A stretch of 64,000 bases of DNA from Tritrichomonas musculus (taxonomy: Eukaryota; Parabasalia; Tritrichomonadida; Tritrichomonadidae), in the NCBI GenBank assembly GCA_039105265.1, contig JAPFFF010000005.1, positions 2,899,501-2,963,500 of the forward strand, read 5' to 3'. Below are positions 17,982 through 28,296 of the stretch, piece by piece. The position numbers and the translations under genes were made by a program. The notes under the pieces are model-generated. The model did not search any database. It was not told the origin of the DNA and worked only from the letters and a program-made list of their open reading frames with translations. How positions within the stretch are numbered: the stretch's first letter is position 1; every line of letters starts with the position of its first letter.

Positions 17982-19994
17982 ATGAGTGAAAATCATCCAA
18001 TTGAAATTAAAAGTAAAAGAATTAAGCATGACAGTATCATATATTCGATCAATGAAGAAGAAAGAACAGCATGTTTAATTAGTTGCAAAGGAAATTCTGA
18101 TCATATTATAATCCCACGATCAATCAAACAAGAATCAAAAGAATACGATATTACAAGTATTTTAGAGAATGCATTTAACCAATCACAAATTAAAATTGTT
18201 CAATTTTCATCTGATTCAAAGCTTCAAAAGATAAATAAAAATGCATTTTCGAATTCGTCAATTAAAAGAATCAAAATTCCTCCATCTATCACAATAATTG
18301 AAGAATATGCTTTTTATTGCTGTTCAGATCTAGAAATTGTCGAAATTCCAAATGATTCAAAACTTCGAACAATTGAAAAAGAAGCATTTTCTTTTTCAGC
18401 AATTGAAAGTATTGCAATTCCTTCAGAATTAATTGAATTAAAAGAAGGATGGTGCGTATATACAGCAAATCTAACAAAAATTGAAGTTAGTCAACAAAAT
18501 AGAAGATATCGTTGTTATGAAGATAAAATGATCATTGGAAAAACAAATATTGATCAAGATAATTATGATTGTCTTGTTTTCTGTGTTCGTGACATTACAA
18601 ATATTACAATTCCTAATTTCATTGAACATATTTGTTCATATTCATTCGATGGATGTAAACAACTTGACGTATTTGAATTTGAAAATGATTCAAAACTTCA
18701 AACAATTGATATTCGTGCATTTTTAAATTCTTCAATTCTAAACATCACAATTCCATCATCAGTCACTTTCATTGGAGAAAAAGCTTTTTATAATTGTGAT
18801 GAACTAGAATGGATTGTAATTCCAAATGATTCAAAACTTCGAACAATTGATAAAAATGCATTTGCTCATACATTGATTGAAAGTATTGTAATTCCTTCAG
18901 AATTAATTGAATTAAAAGAAGGATGGTGTTCAAATACATCTGAAATAATTGAAATTGAAGTTAGTCAGCAAAATAAAAGATATTGTTGTTATGATGATAT
19001 AATAATCTTTGGAAAAACAAATATTGATCAAGATAATTATGATTGTCTTGTTTTCTGTGTTCGTGACATTACAAATATTACGATTCCTAATTTTATTAAA
19101 CATATTTGTTCATATTCATTCAGTTATTGTAGCCAGCTTGAAGAAATCGAATTTCAAAATGATTCAAAACTTCAAATAATTGGTAACCATGCATTTTCTA
19201 ATACAGCAATTAGTAGTATTATTATTCCATCATCCGTCACTATAATTGGAGATGATGCTTTTTATAATTGCACTGAACTTGTAAGAGTGGAAATTCCAAA
19301 TGATTCAAAACTTCGAACAATTAGTAAAAATGCATTTTTTCATTCATTGATTGAGAGTATTACAATTCCTTCAGAATTAATTGAATTAAAAGAAGGATGG
19401 TGCGCATATACAACAAATCTAACAAAAATTGAAATTAGTCAACAAAATAGAAGATATCGTTGTTATGAAGGTAAAATGATCATTGGAAAAACAAATATTG
19501 ATCAAGATAATTATGATTGTCTTGTTTTCTGTGCTCGTGACATTACAAATATTACAATTCCTAATTTCATTGAACATATTTGTTCATATTCATTCGATGG
19601 ATGTAAACAACTTGAAAGAATCGAATTTCAAAACGATTCAAAACTTCAAACAATTGATATTTGTGCATTTTCCAATTCTTTAATAAAAAGCATCACAATT
19701 CCATCATCAGTCACATTCATTGGTGAACGTTCCTTTTTATCTTGTACACAATTAAAACGATTTGAAATACCAAGTGATTCAAAACTTCAAAAGATTGATA
19801 AATATGTATTTTGTCATTCATTAATTGAAAGCATTTCAATTCCGTCATCTGTAACAGAAATTGAAGCAACTGCTTTATCTTTTTGCAGAAATCTTTTGAT
19901 TATTGAAATGAACAATGCAGAAATGATTTCATTTATTCAAGATGATTCAGTATGTTCTAAAAAAACATTATTGATGATTCCAGTTCGTTCATAA
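17982..19994 (+). CDS. BspA-like leucine-rich-repeat protein (LRR_5 type)
   Basis: This is a complete 670-residue protein built from short leucine-rich repeats of the BspA/TpLRR kind (…AFxxxxxLxxIxIPxSVxxIGxxAFxxC…). A higher-order module of 158 residues (474 nt) occurs three times. Its anchor 'IIGKTNIDQDNYDCLVFC' or a close variant begins near nt 18535, 19009 and 19483. Trichomonads carry large BspA-like families, some of them surface proteins that bind host cells or other microbes. This copy has no signal peptide and no C-terminal transmembrane segment, so it may be cytosolic or exported by a route not visible here. The ATG follows the AT-rich leader ending TTTCAAAA and the stop is TAA. No neighbour suggests an operon. 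Confidence 0.88.
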   Translation: MSENHPIEIKSKRIKHDSIIYSINEEERTACLISCKGNSDHIIIPRSIKQESKEYDITSILENAFNQSQIKIVQFSSDSKLQKINKNAFSNSSIKRIKIPPSITIIEEYAFYCCSDLEIVEIPNDSKLRTIEKEAFSFSAIESIAIPSELIELKEGWCVYTANLTKIEVSQQNRRYRCYEDKMIIGKTNIDQDNYDCLVFCVRDITNITIPNFIEHICSYSFDGCKQLDVFEFENDSKLQTIDIRAFLNSSILNITIPSSVTFIGEKAFYNCDELEWIVIPNDSKLRTIDKNAFAHTLIESIVIPSELIELKEGWCSNTSEIIEIEVSQQNKRYCCYDDIIIFGKTNIDQDNYDCLVFCVRDITNITIPNFIKHICSYSFSYCSQLEEIEFQNDSKLQIIGNHAFSNTAISSIIIPSSVTIIGDDAFYNCTELVRVEIPNDSKLRTISKNAFFHSLIESITIPSELIELKEGWCAYTTNLTKIEISQQNRRYRCYEGKMIIGKTNIDQDNYDCLVFCARDITNITIPNFIEHICSYSFDGCKQLERIEFQNDSKLQTIDICAFSNSLIKSITIPSSVTFIGERSFLSCTQLKRFEIPSDSKLQKIDKYVFCHSLIESISIPSSVTEIEATALSFCRNLLIIEMNNAEMISFIQDDSVCSKKTLLMIPVRS

Positions 19995-20189
19995 AATTTT
20001 CATTCACAATTTATAAATGAGTATAAAAAATCTTTTATACATATATTCTGAATCATTATGTCTATTTAAAGCTCAGTTTTCATCTTTCTTTTTATATTTT
20101 TTTCTACTTTAAAAAAATGAGCTTTAAATAATTATTTGTTCATCTCTATGAAATTCAATTTAACGCCAACAATAATTAATATTCAAATA
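19995..20189. other. Intergenic spacer
   Basis: AT-rich sequence with no feature I can support, ending at the TA target site of the MITE at 20190. Confidence 0.5.
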
Positions 20190-20962
20190 CAGCTGTTTCG
20201 GAAATAGATTAGAATTTTTTGGAAATAAAATAGTAACCGTTTTATTTTTTTGGAAATTAAATATTTTTTTTTGGAAATAAAATAGGAACGATCATTTTAT
20301 ATTCAATTTTATCATACTTAAAAACAGAATTAAAAGATAGATTAAAGAAATTTTATGGCGTTTTACACATTATTATGTTAATATATACACGAGTTTTGTT
20401 TTTAACTGTTCAATATGAAACATAGAGTATGTTATTGTGTTTTTAATATGATATTACAAAAATATTGTTTTCATCCCAAATTACTCAATAAAATCTTCAA
20501 TTTATTGACAATTAATCATTTTTTATGATTTTTAAAATGAAAATTGATGATGATGTATATTTTGAAAAAACTCTTGCATTAATGAAAAAATCACTTTATT
20601 TATGATTATTAGTGATTATTATATCGAATTTGAAAAGAAATTTTCTTTTTATTTTATCCAGGATATAATTTAAAAAAGATATTATGTAATCGGTGAAATA
20701 TCAATTATAAAGTATCTTTTTAATAACATCTGTCAAAATATATTAAATTGGCAAAAGATTGTTCAGATGTAATTAATATTTGCTTCTGACTTAAATGTTT
20801 TTCATCAACAAAAATACTCGAAATTGAATGCAAAATAATCGTTCACTATTTTATTTCCAAAAAAAAATATTTTATTTCCAAAAATATTTTAGCGGTTTTA
20901 TAAATCATTCAAATCATGCTATTTTATTTCCAAAAAATTCTAATCTATTTCCGAAACAGCTG
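20190..20962. mobile_element. Non-autonomous TA-target MITE (773 bp) with 44-bp perfect inverted repeats and subterminal iterons
   Basis: The left end begins CAGCTGTTTCGGAAATAGAT. The right end is its exact reverse complement over about 44 bases. TA flanks both ends (20188-20189 and 20963-20964), as expected for Tc1/mariner-type insertion. The word TTTTTGGAAATAAAATA or a close variant occurs about three times at the left end. It occurs about three times in inverse orientation at the right end (near 20848-20890 and 20925). There is no open frame. Terminal bases CA[C/G]CTGTTTC are shared with the second MITE at 53939. Confidence 0.8.
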
Positions 20963-21021
20963 TAATAATTAAACAAAAGTTCATTTTCAACATTTTATAA
21001 TTCTTTTTTTTTTTTATGATT

Positions 21022-21023
<2 letters not shown>

Positions 21024-21061
<38 letters not shown>
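21024..21061. repeat. (TA)n microsatellite with inverted flanks
   Basis: About 19 TA units. The flanks (TTTTTATGATTCTTATA... and ...TATAATCATAAAAA) are near inverted repeats, so the whole tract can extrude as one hairpin. Confidence 0.8.
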
Positions 21062-21063
<2 letters not shown>

Positions 21064-21071
21064 CATAAAAA

Positions 21072-21136
21072 AGTTATATCCTGGAGAGGTAATAATCATA
21101 TAATAAATGAAAAAAATGAACCTCCAGGATATAACT
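21072..21136. other. Hairpin with 15-bp perfect stem
   Basis: AGTTATATCCTGGAG at 21072-21086 pairs with CTCCAGGATATAACT at 21122-21136 around an A-rich loop. It lies between the MITE and the MULE. No gene is attached to it and its function is unknown. Confidence 0.55.
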
Positions 21137-21193
21137 TTAGTACATTATACTTTATCTATATGCAAAATATTAGATAAATTTAATAGATATAGT

Positions 21194-21202
21194 CGGTGGA
21201 CA
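21194..21202. repeat. 9-bp target-site duplication, left copy (CGGTGGACA)
   Basis: Identical to 26800-26808 directly outside the other end of the MULE. A 9-bp duplication is typical of Mutator-like elements. Confidence 0.88.
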
Positions 21203-21397
21203 GGCGAAGTGACAAACTATAGAAAAAGTTACACCATTTTTTTCTGAGGAAAATTCGTTATTCCGACTTTTTGAGTTAATTGAGAAGGCATACAAAAAGT
21301 TCTAAAATTTTCTTGTAAAGTTTTGAAAAAGTTCACTAAGATAAAACCATGAAAAAGCGCCATTTTTATAGAACTAAACCAATCAAAGAAACCGAGA

Positions 21398-22615
21398 TGA
21401 CGACATTGCCGCCCATAGCATGATCACGATCAGTAATGCTTAGCAGCTAGCTGGTTGTAACTGCGGCGAGTCGTCATCCGGACAAAGATATCACGATTTC
21501 ATCCGGAAGATCTGGAATGACGACATTGCCGCCCATAGCAAGACCACGATCAGCAATGCTTAGCAGCTAGCTGGTTGTAACTGCGGCGAGTCGTCATCCG
21601 GACAAAGATATCGCGATTTCATCCGGAAGATCTGGAATGACGACATTGCCGCCCATAGCAAGACCACGATCAGCAATGCTTAGCAGCTGGCTGGTTGTAA
21701 CTGCGGCGAGTCGTCATCCGGACAAAGATATCGCGATTTCATCCGGAAGATCTGGAATTGACGACATTGCCGCCCATAGCAAGACCACGATCAGCAATGC
21801 TTAGCAGCTGGCTGGTTGTAACTGCGGCGAGTCGTCATCCGGACAAAGATATCGCGATTTCATCCGGAAGATCTGGAATGACGACATTGCCGCCCATAGC
21901 AAGACCACGATCAGCAATGCTTAGCAGCTAGCTGGTTGTAACTGCGGCGAGTCGTCATCCGGACAAAGATATCGCGATTTCATCCGGAAGATCTGGAATG
22001 ACGACATTGCCGCCCATAGCATGATCACGATCAGTAATGCTTAGCAGCTGGCTGGTTGTAACTGCGGCGAGTCGTCATCCGGACAAAGATATCGCGATTT
22101 CATCCGGAAGATCTGGAATGACGACATTGCCGCCCATAGCATGATCACGATCAGTAATGCTTAGCAGCTGGCTGGTTGTAACTGCGGCGAGTCGTCATCC
22201 GGACAAAGATATCGCGATTTCATCCGGAAGATCTGGAATGACGACATTGCCGCCCATAGCAAGACCACGATCAGCAATGCTTAGCAGCTAGCTGGTTGTA
22301 ACTGCGGCGAGTCGTCATCCGGACAAAGATATCGCGATTTCATCCGGAAGATCTGGAATGACGACATTGCCGCCCATAGCAAGACCACGATCAGCAATGC
22401 TTAGCAGCTAGCTGGTTGTAACTGCGGCGAGTCGTCATCCGGACAAAGATATCGCGATTTCATCCGGAAGATCTGGAATGACGACATTGCCGCCCATAGC
22501 AAGACCACGATCAGCAATGCTTAGCAGCTGGCTGGTTGTAACTGCGGCGAGTCGTCATCCGGACAAAGATATCGCGATTTCATCCGGAAGATCTGGAATT
22601 GACGACATTGCCGCC
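21398..22615. repeat. Tandem array of 120-bp GC-rich units, left MULE arm (ten copies plus partial)
   Basis: Units begin TGACGACATTGCCGCCCATA and repeat with an exact period of 120 bp. Two starts carry one extra T (near 21758 and 22599). Copies differ at a few sites, such as AAGACC versus ATGATC and AGCTAGCT versus AGCTGGCT. Each unit contains internal inverted words (ATGACGAC...GTCGTCAT and CCGGA...TCCGG). It is non-coding, with stop codons in the forward frames. It is probably a transposase-binding or copy-number-variable TIR component; that role is inference. Confidence 0.95.
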
Positions 22616-22830
22616 CATAGGACGACCACGGTGGCAATAAAAAGATGAAAATAAAACAAACAAAAAACAAACAAAATTGATTATTTAATATTATTATTAC
22701 GATTTTTTAATTTTTTTATTTTGATAAAGCTTATTTAAAATATTCTGAGTCTTCTCAGAAATTTGTTAATTTTTTTTTTTTTTAATAAATATATATAACT
22801 TTTTGAAAGAATTATGGTCTTTTTATATTT
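22616..22830 (+). promoter_or_regulatory. Inner left arm and leader of the transposase gene
   Basis: AT-rich segment repeated in inverse orientation in both right arms. It contains a hairpin (CTGAG TCTT CTCAG near 22746) that also occurs inverted just after the transposase stop, where it could act in 3' end formation. AACTTTTTGAAAG lies near 22798, about 33 bases before the ATG. The promoter role is inferred from position. Confidence 0.4.
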
Positions 22831-25173
22831 ATGGAAGAAGACCAAAATCTTTATTATTCAGCGAAATATCTATCTCATACGCAAAGACCTAATTCTTTAA
22901 AAGATAAAGGATTAAGAACATTCATTGAAATTGTTCCTTTGCATTCTCAGAATTTCAATATCATTTCGCTAATCCTTTTCCTCGATAGCTTAACCAAAGA
23001 ATTTATATGCAACAACAAAAGAGTTTATAATGACATTTTTTCGTTTAGTTGCTGTAATAAATCAAAGATAAATACTGAAATTCAAATATTTAGCATAACT
23101 GTCAAAAACGATTTGGAAACCATTAAAGTTCTCGCTAGAGATCAACTCCTTGAAAACCAAACTATGAAAGTTGTTACTATTGATTTTGAAGAATGTATCA
23201 TGACGTCGCCATATACTTTGAAAAATAAAGAGTGTCCTTTTTTGACTCAAGATTTTTGGAATAAACAATGTAAACATAAAAATTCAATGCTTTATACTTT
23301 TTGTAATTACGTAGCTCGAAAAAATTCTAATTTTCCAATATTTATAAAATTTGCTTTTCAAAACTTTTTAGATAAAAGAACCTTGCGTAGAAGAGCCGTT
23401 AGTTTTCAAGGTTATGATGATTTTTATAAAATTTTATTGCATTTACCTGGTTTTGTTTATATTGAGATAAGTACTCAAAAAGTTCAGGACGATGGATTTG
23501 CATTTAAATTTAATAATGATTTTGCTTTTATTAAAAATATAATATGGATTATGCCTTGGGCTTTAGAAGTTATAAATTATATGCATTATTTGCAAATTGA
23601 TGCTTCTTTTTATGCGCTTAAGCCTTACAAATTTTGTATATACCATTCAATTTATTTCAATTCAAGTTTTCCTTTCGCATTATCAATTGGCCCTAAAGAG
23701 AACCGTTTTTTATATAATTTATTATTTGATGGATTAAATAAGTTTTGTTTAAATAAAAATGTTTTTGAAAATAAAGTTGTTTTATCAGATTTAGGTTCTC
23801 CTATCAAAAAGTTCTGTAAATTACATTCAAATATTCAATATTTTTGTCATCGTCATATTATACAAATATTTGGACCTAAATCATCATTTGGCATATGGGT
23901 TGCAAGGTTATTGAGATGCAAAACATATTTAATATATAAACAAGAAAAAGAATTTATTTTAGTTGAAATGGACGAATATAAAAAAGATCCAAATTCACCT
24001 TTATTTGACGATACCGATCAAGATAATGAAAAAAAACAAAAATTAAAAGATTTTGAAATTATGTTAAAAGATATAGATGAAGTGGAAAGAATGCCAAATA
24101 AAGAAGAAATTAAAAAAAGTGATTATTATATTGCTAATTGGGCAATATGGATTCGTTCTGACCACCATGTAGCTCGTTGTTCAAATCATTCGGAAGGTTT
24201 CCACGGAAATATCAATCAAAAATTGCCAGATTCCGGAACTCATTCATTTAAAACTGGTTTCACAACAATTGTAAATTATTTATTAAATTATATAAATAAT
24301 TACTCAGATATTTGTGGAAATTCTTTTCAAAATAAACATCAAAAAATGATTCAAAAAGTTATACAAATTCTTAGCAAGAGACCAGATAATTATTTAAAAT
24401 GTTCAAAAGAAAATTGTGATTGTGGTGAAGATGATTTTGTTGAATCAATTTATGGAGTGAAACTTCCTTGCATACATACAATATTAAATAATTTTTGCAA
24501 ATCAGAAATATTTAATATTGTTAAAAATAGCAATGAAATTGATATTCAATATTTATTTGTTCAATCTCTCAAAAAGTTCCCCAATTATAAATTTGAAAAA
24601 AATCTTTTTAAATCAAATAGAAAAAATATAGATAGAATAATATCAATATACGAAGTTGAAAAGAATAGAAAGTTTGATAAGGAATCATTGAATATATTAG
24701 GCTCTTTTATTAATGAGTTTCTTAATTGTTTTACATATGTTTTACCAAAATTCCCAAATATTAATCCAAATGATGCCAAATATTCTGGAAATCATTTTGA
24801 TTTTCGAGCACTTGATGAAAAATTGGTTTTCAGAAAAAAGAAAGAAGAAAGTAACACAAGTCAAAAGAAAGAAAAATTAAAACTTGAAAATTTATACGAC
24901 GAAGATGACAATTTTGATTCAATGATAAAAGACTGTAATGCTGACATCGAATTAATTAAGAAAAAATACTATGAAACGAAGGCTGAAATTAAAGGAATGT
25001 ATCCTCAATTATCATATCATGATATCGAAAAAATATGTTTTTCTAATTTTGTCCGCTATGTTTTTGAAACTAGATGCGATAATTCAGGTGTCATATATTT
25101 TTTATCTAAATTCAAAATAGCAAGTTGGAAAAATGCAGATTTAGCTGCAGGTGGTAACAGATTTTTCTCTTAA
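22831..25173 (+). CDS. MULE transposase (DDE, SWIM-type zinc finger)
   Basis: A complete 780-residue transposase that would cut and paste the surrounding element. The catalytic core shows the first Asp in YLQIDASFYALKPY (near residue 253), the second in VVLSDLGSP, the characteristic CHRH pair shortly after, and a candidate catalytic Glu in NHSEGFHG (near 453). This follows the D...D-CxxH...E layout of MULE transposases. Downstream, CDCGEDDFVE...LPCIH fits a SWIM-type CxC...CxH zinc-binding motif. The Lys/Glu-rich C-terminal region is probably DNA-binding or coiled-coil. The start is the first ATG after the AT-rich leader. The stop TAA directly abuts the right inverted repeat, so the terminal repeats reach almost to the gene at both sides. 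No frameshift is present, so it could be active. Confidence 0.87.
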   Translation: MEEDQNLYYSAKYLSHTQRPNSLKDKGLRTFIEIVPLHSQNFNIISLILFLDSLTKEFICNNKRVYNDIFSFSCCNKSKINTEIQIFSITVKNDLETIKVLARDQLLENQTMKVVTIDFEECIMTSPYTLKNKECPFLTQDFWNKQCKHKNSMLYTFCNYVARKNSNFPIFIKFAFQNFLDKRTLRRRAVSFQGYDDFYKILLHLPGFVYIEISTQKVQDDGFAFKFNNDFAFIKNIIWIMPWALEVINYMHYLQIDASFYALKPYKFCIYHSIYFNSSFPFALSIGPKENRFLYNLLFDGLNKFCLNKNVFENKVVLSDLGSPIKKFCKLHSNIQYFCHRHIIQIFGPKSSFGIWVARLLRCKTYLIYKQEKEFILVEMDEYKKDPNSPLFDDTDQDNEKKQKLKDFEIMLKDIDEVERMPNKEEIKKSDYYIANWAIWIRSDHHVARCSNHSEGFHGNINQKLPDSGTHSFKTGFTTIVNYLLNYINNYSDICGNSFQNKHQKMIQKVIQILSKRPDNYLKCSKENCDCGEDDFVESIYGVKLPCIHTILNNFCKSEIFNIVKNSNEIDIQYLFVQSLKKFPNYKFEKNLFKSNRKNIDRIISIYEVEKNRKFDKESLNILGSFINEFLNCFTYVLPKFPNINPNDAKYSGNHFDFRALDEKLVFRKKKEESNTSQKKEKLKLENLYDEDDNFDSMIKDCNADIELIKKKYYETKAEIKGMYPQLSYHDIEKICFSNFVRYVFETRCDNSGVIYFLSKFKIASWKNADLAAGGNRFFS

Positions 25174-25821
25174 CAAATTTCTGAGAAGACTCAGAATATT
25201 TTAAATAAGCTTTATCAAAAAAAAAAAAAAAATAAAAATAAAAATAAAAAATAAAAAATCACAATAATATTAAATAATCAATTTTGTTTGTTCTTTGTTT
25301 GTTTTATTTTCATCTTTTTATTGCCACCGTGGTCGTCCTATGGGCGGCAATGTCGTCAATTCCAGATCTTCCGGATGAAATCGCGATATCTTTGTCCGGA
25401 TGACGACTCGCCGCAGTTACAACCAGCTAGCTGCTAAGCATTGCTGATCGTGGTCTTGCTATGGGCGGCAATGTCGTCATTCCAGATCTTCCGGATGAAA
25501 TCGCGATATCTTTGTCCGGATGACGACTCGCCGCAGTTACAACCAGCTAGCTGCTAAGCATTGCTGATCGTGGTCTTGCTATGGGCGGCAATGTCGTCAT
25601 TCCAGATCTTCCGGATGAAATCGTGATATCTTTGTCCGGATGACGACTCGCCGCAGTTACAACCAGCTAGCTGCTAAGCATTACTGATCGTGATCATGCT
25701 ATGGGCGGCAATGTCGTCATCTCGGTTTCTTTGATTGGTTTAGTTCTATAAAAATGGCGCTTTTTCATGGTTTTATCTTAGTGAACTTTTTCAAAACTTT
25801 ACAAGAAAATTTTAGAACTTT
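25174..25821. repeat. Inner right MULE arm, truncated, with three 120-bp units
   Basis: Reverse complement of the left arm: hairpin segment, AT-rich spacer, three 120-bp units (about 25340-25720) and the terminal segment. It stops at about 25820 where it joins an inverted transposase fragment. The outermost ~115 bp of the arm are missing. The junction shows a short AAAG overlap shared by both partners, suggesting a microhomology join. Confidence 0.85.
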
Positions 25822-25896
25822 ATCTTTTAAAGAATTAGGTCTTTGCGTATGAGATAGATATTTCGCTGAATAATAAAGATTTTGGTCTTCTTCCAT
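25819..25896 (-). pseudogene. 5' fragment of MULE transposase (about 25 codons)
   Basis: On the minus strand an ATG at 25894-25896 and the following 25 codons match the N-terminus of the transposase at 22831 (MEEDQNLYYSAKYLSHTQRP...). The fragment ends at the microhomology junction with the inner terminal repeat. It is a remnant of a second, inverted copy of the element. Confidence 0.9.
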
Positions 25897-26799
25897 AAAT
25901 ATAAAAAGACCATAATTCTTTCAAAAAGTTATATATATTTATAAAAAAAAAATTTAACAAATTTCTGAGAAGACTCAGAATATTTTAAATAAGCTTTATC
26001 AAAATAAAAAAATTAAAAAATCGTAATAATAATATTAAATAATCAATTTTGTTTGTTTTTTGTTTGTTTTATTTTCATCTTTTTATTGCCACCGTGGTCG
26101 TCCTATGGGCGGCAATGTCGTCAATTCCAGATCTTCCGGATGAAATCGCGATATCTTTGTCCGGATGACGACTCGCCGCAGTTACAACCAGCCAGCTGCT
26201 AAGCATTGCTGATCGTGGTCTTGCTATGGGCGGCAATGTCGTCATTCCAGATCTTCCGGATGAAATCGCGATATCTTTGTCCGGATGACGACTCGCCGCA
26301 GTTACAACCAGCTAGCTGCTAAGCATTGCTGATCGTGGTCTTGCTATGGGCGGCAATGTCGTCATTCCAGATCTTCCGGATGAAATCGCGATATCTTTGT
26401 CCGGATGACGACTCGCCGCAGTTACAACCAGCTAGCTGCTAAGCATTACTGATCGTGATCATGCTATGGGCGGCAATGTCGTCATTCCAGATCTTCCGGA
26501 TGAAATCGCGATATCTTTGTCCGGATGACGACTCGCCGCAGTTACAACCAGCTAGCTGCTAAGCATTACTGATCGTGATCATGCTATGGGCGGCAATGTC
26601 GTCATCTCGGTTTCTTTGATTGGTTTAGTTCTATAAAAATGGCGCTTTTTCATGGTTTTATCTTAGTGAACTTTTTCAAAACTTTACAAGAAAATTTTAG
26701 AACTTTTTGTATGCCTTCTCAATTAACTCAAAAAGTCGGAATAACGAATTTTCCTCAGAAAAAAATGGTGTAACTTTTTCTATAGTTTGTCATTCCGCC
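25897..26799. repeat. Outer right MULE arm with four 120-bp units
   Basis: Reverse complement of the left arm from the transposase leader outward: leader, hairpin segment, four 120-bp units (about 26105-26605), then the terminal segment ending in ...GTTTGTCATTCCGCC at 26799. The unit number differs from the left arm (ten) and the inner right arm (three). Confidence 0.9.
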
Positions 26800-26808
26800 C
26801 GGTGGACA
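26800..26808. repeat. 9-bp target-site duplication, right copy (CGGTGGACA)
   Basis: Perfect match to 21194-21202, marking the right border of the MULE insertion. Confidence 0.88.
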
Positions 26809-26949
26809 AAAATATTTTTATAAATTTCTCAACTTTTTGAATACTATAGAAAATTAATTTATAAATTTCTCAATATAAATTAGGTTTCTGTATTTTATAA
26901 ATATATTTATAAATTTAATTTTTCGACATGTTAACAAACATAAATTTGA

Positions 26950-27897
26950 ATTATTGGCGTTTCTAATAACAACGTCAGGAATGTTATCACCATTAACATC
27001 AGCATGTTGAAATCTCCATTGAGATTGTGGTTTATCTTGATATTTTGCATTATGTTGTTCAACCATTTCTTGCGCTCCTTGTGGCGATATCGCTTTTGCG
27101 ACTCTTTTAACGTCTCTTTGTAAATCTAAAACAATTCGTGCCAGTTCATTCATTCCTTTTTTACTTGCTGCTCTTCCTTGTGATGCTGCACGTGTTTGAA
27201 TCTCAGCAAACTTCCTCAATATTAATTGTAAATTTTGTTGTGGATTTCTTCCTCTTAATTGGTCTCGTGGAAATGGTGTTATTGAAATTTCATCATATTT
27301 ATTAATTAAATCATCTAACAACTGAACGTTTTCTTGTTGTGCCATTTGACCATTAAATAAAAAATCACTTTGATTGTTTCGTTGTTGTTCGTTTTCATTG
27401 TTCACTAACTCTTCTAATTCATCCATTGATATACGTTTCATATCTTGAGATTCAGGAACTGCATAATATTCATTGTTAATCGTTGCTAATGTTTCACCAT
27501 GTTTTAAACCAGGAATGATGTAACTATTATTTAAAGCATCATGTGTTGTTTTATAATCAAGTTTCCTTTTCACATCTGGTGTAATCAATAATGGTTCTTT
27601 TCTTGTTCTTCTATATGGTTGAATCGGATTGATTCCAAATTGAGTTCGTTTATTATTTAACCTATTAATGAAATTCTGAATTGTATCTTTATTAACAACT
27701 TTCCCTTCAAAAAATGAAAAATTATTTTCATTTAGATATGGCAATAAATGATTAACTGAAACAGCTTTTGTCGCTCCTGGTTCTATTTCTTCACCAACTT
27801 GTTGATTAATCATATCAATAAATTCTTTAATTTGATAATTTCTGTAAAACTTAAATGATGTATCATCCAATGGTTTCGGGTTATTCTTCGCTGGCAT
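26950..27897 (-). pseudogene. Truncated copy of the Maverick gene at 53695 (3' end lost)
   Basis: The ATG at 27895-27897 and about 316 codons match the gene at 53695-55941. The match then stops at the palindrome edge. The open frame runs on to 26854 with unrelated AT-rich codons (a 347-residue chimera in total), unlikely to be functional. This copy lacks the MITE that splits the right copy and so preserves the empty insertion site near 27653. One visible change versus the right copy is Tyr for Gly in NNS(Y/G)IIPG. See the right copy for what the protein looks like. Confidence 0.88.
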
Positions 27898-28236
27898 TTT
27901 TAATTATTTTTGAAATCATCAACATCCATTTTATTTTTGGTGTTCACTGATGGTCATCACGTCTGATTCATTGTTTTTGACATCTCTCATCCTTTTATTT
28001 TTGACCTTTCATTAATGTCATACATAAACGATTCATTGATTTTGGCATGTCCTCCCCTTGACATATCATTTTAAACCTTTCACGTCTGACCTCTCATAAA
28101 CCATCACCTCACTTTTGACCTTCCAACAATAGCCTCACACATCAAAAATTTTTCATTTATCAACATTCCTAGGCTTCCACCCTCAAAAATGGGGATTTTA
28201 GGGTTTAGCCTAAAATCACCATTTTCACCCACTACT
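27898..28236. mobile_element. Maverick terminal segment, left-arm copy
   Basis: Reading on the minus strand, the segment starts AGTAGTGGGTGAAAATGGTG at 28236 and runs into the truncated gene. It is the mirror of 53356-53694. Polinton/Maverick ends characteristically start with AG. The compositional break at 28236 (poly(T) outside) supports a true terminus. No target duplication can be checked because the other end of this element is not in the window. Confidence 0.55.
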
Positions 28237-28255
28237 AATATGTTCAAATAAACTT

Positions 28256-28296
<41 letters not shown>

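Larger units (their letters stand above)
21203..26799 (+). mobile_element. Composite Mutator-like element (MULE)
   Basis: A 5597-bp element bounded by a perfect 9-bp target duplication. The ends read GGCGAAGTGACAAAC and, on the minus strand at the right end, GGCGGAATGACAAAC. From the left it has a terminal segment, ten 120-bp tandem units, a leader and a 780-codon transposase. Then come an inner inverted terminal segment with three units (cut at about 25820), an inverted 5' transposase stub with its leader, four more 120-bp units and the outer terminal segment. The right outer arm (25821-26799) equals the left arm (21203-22905) minus about six repeat units. The single target duplication means the composite inserted as one unit, or the right end was rebuilt after insertion by recombination with another copy. 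Confidence 0.9.

Noticed and set aside
21398-22615. CRISPR array
   Set aside because: The 120-bp units are direct tandem repeats with no unique spacers, recur inverted at the other end of a transposon, and the genome is eukaryotic.
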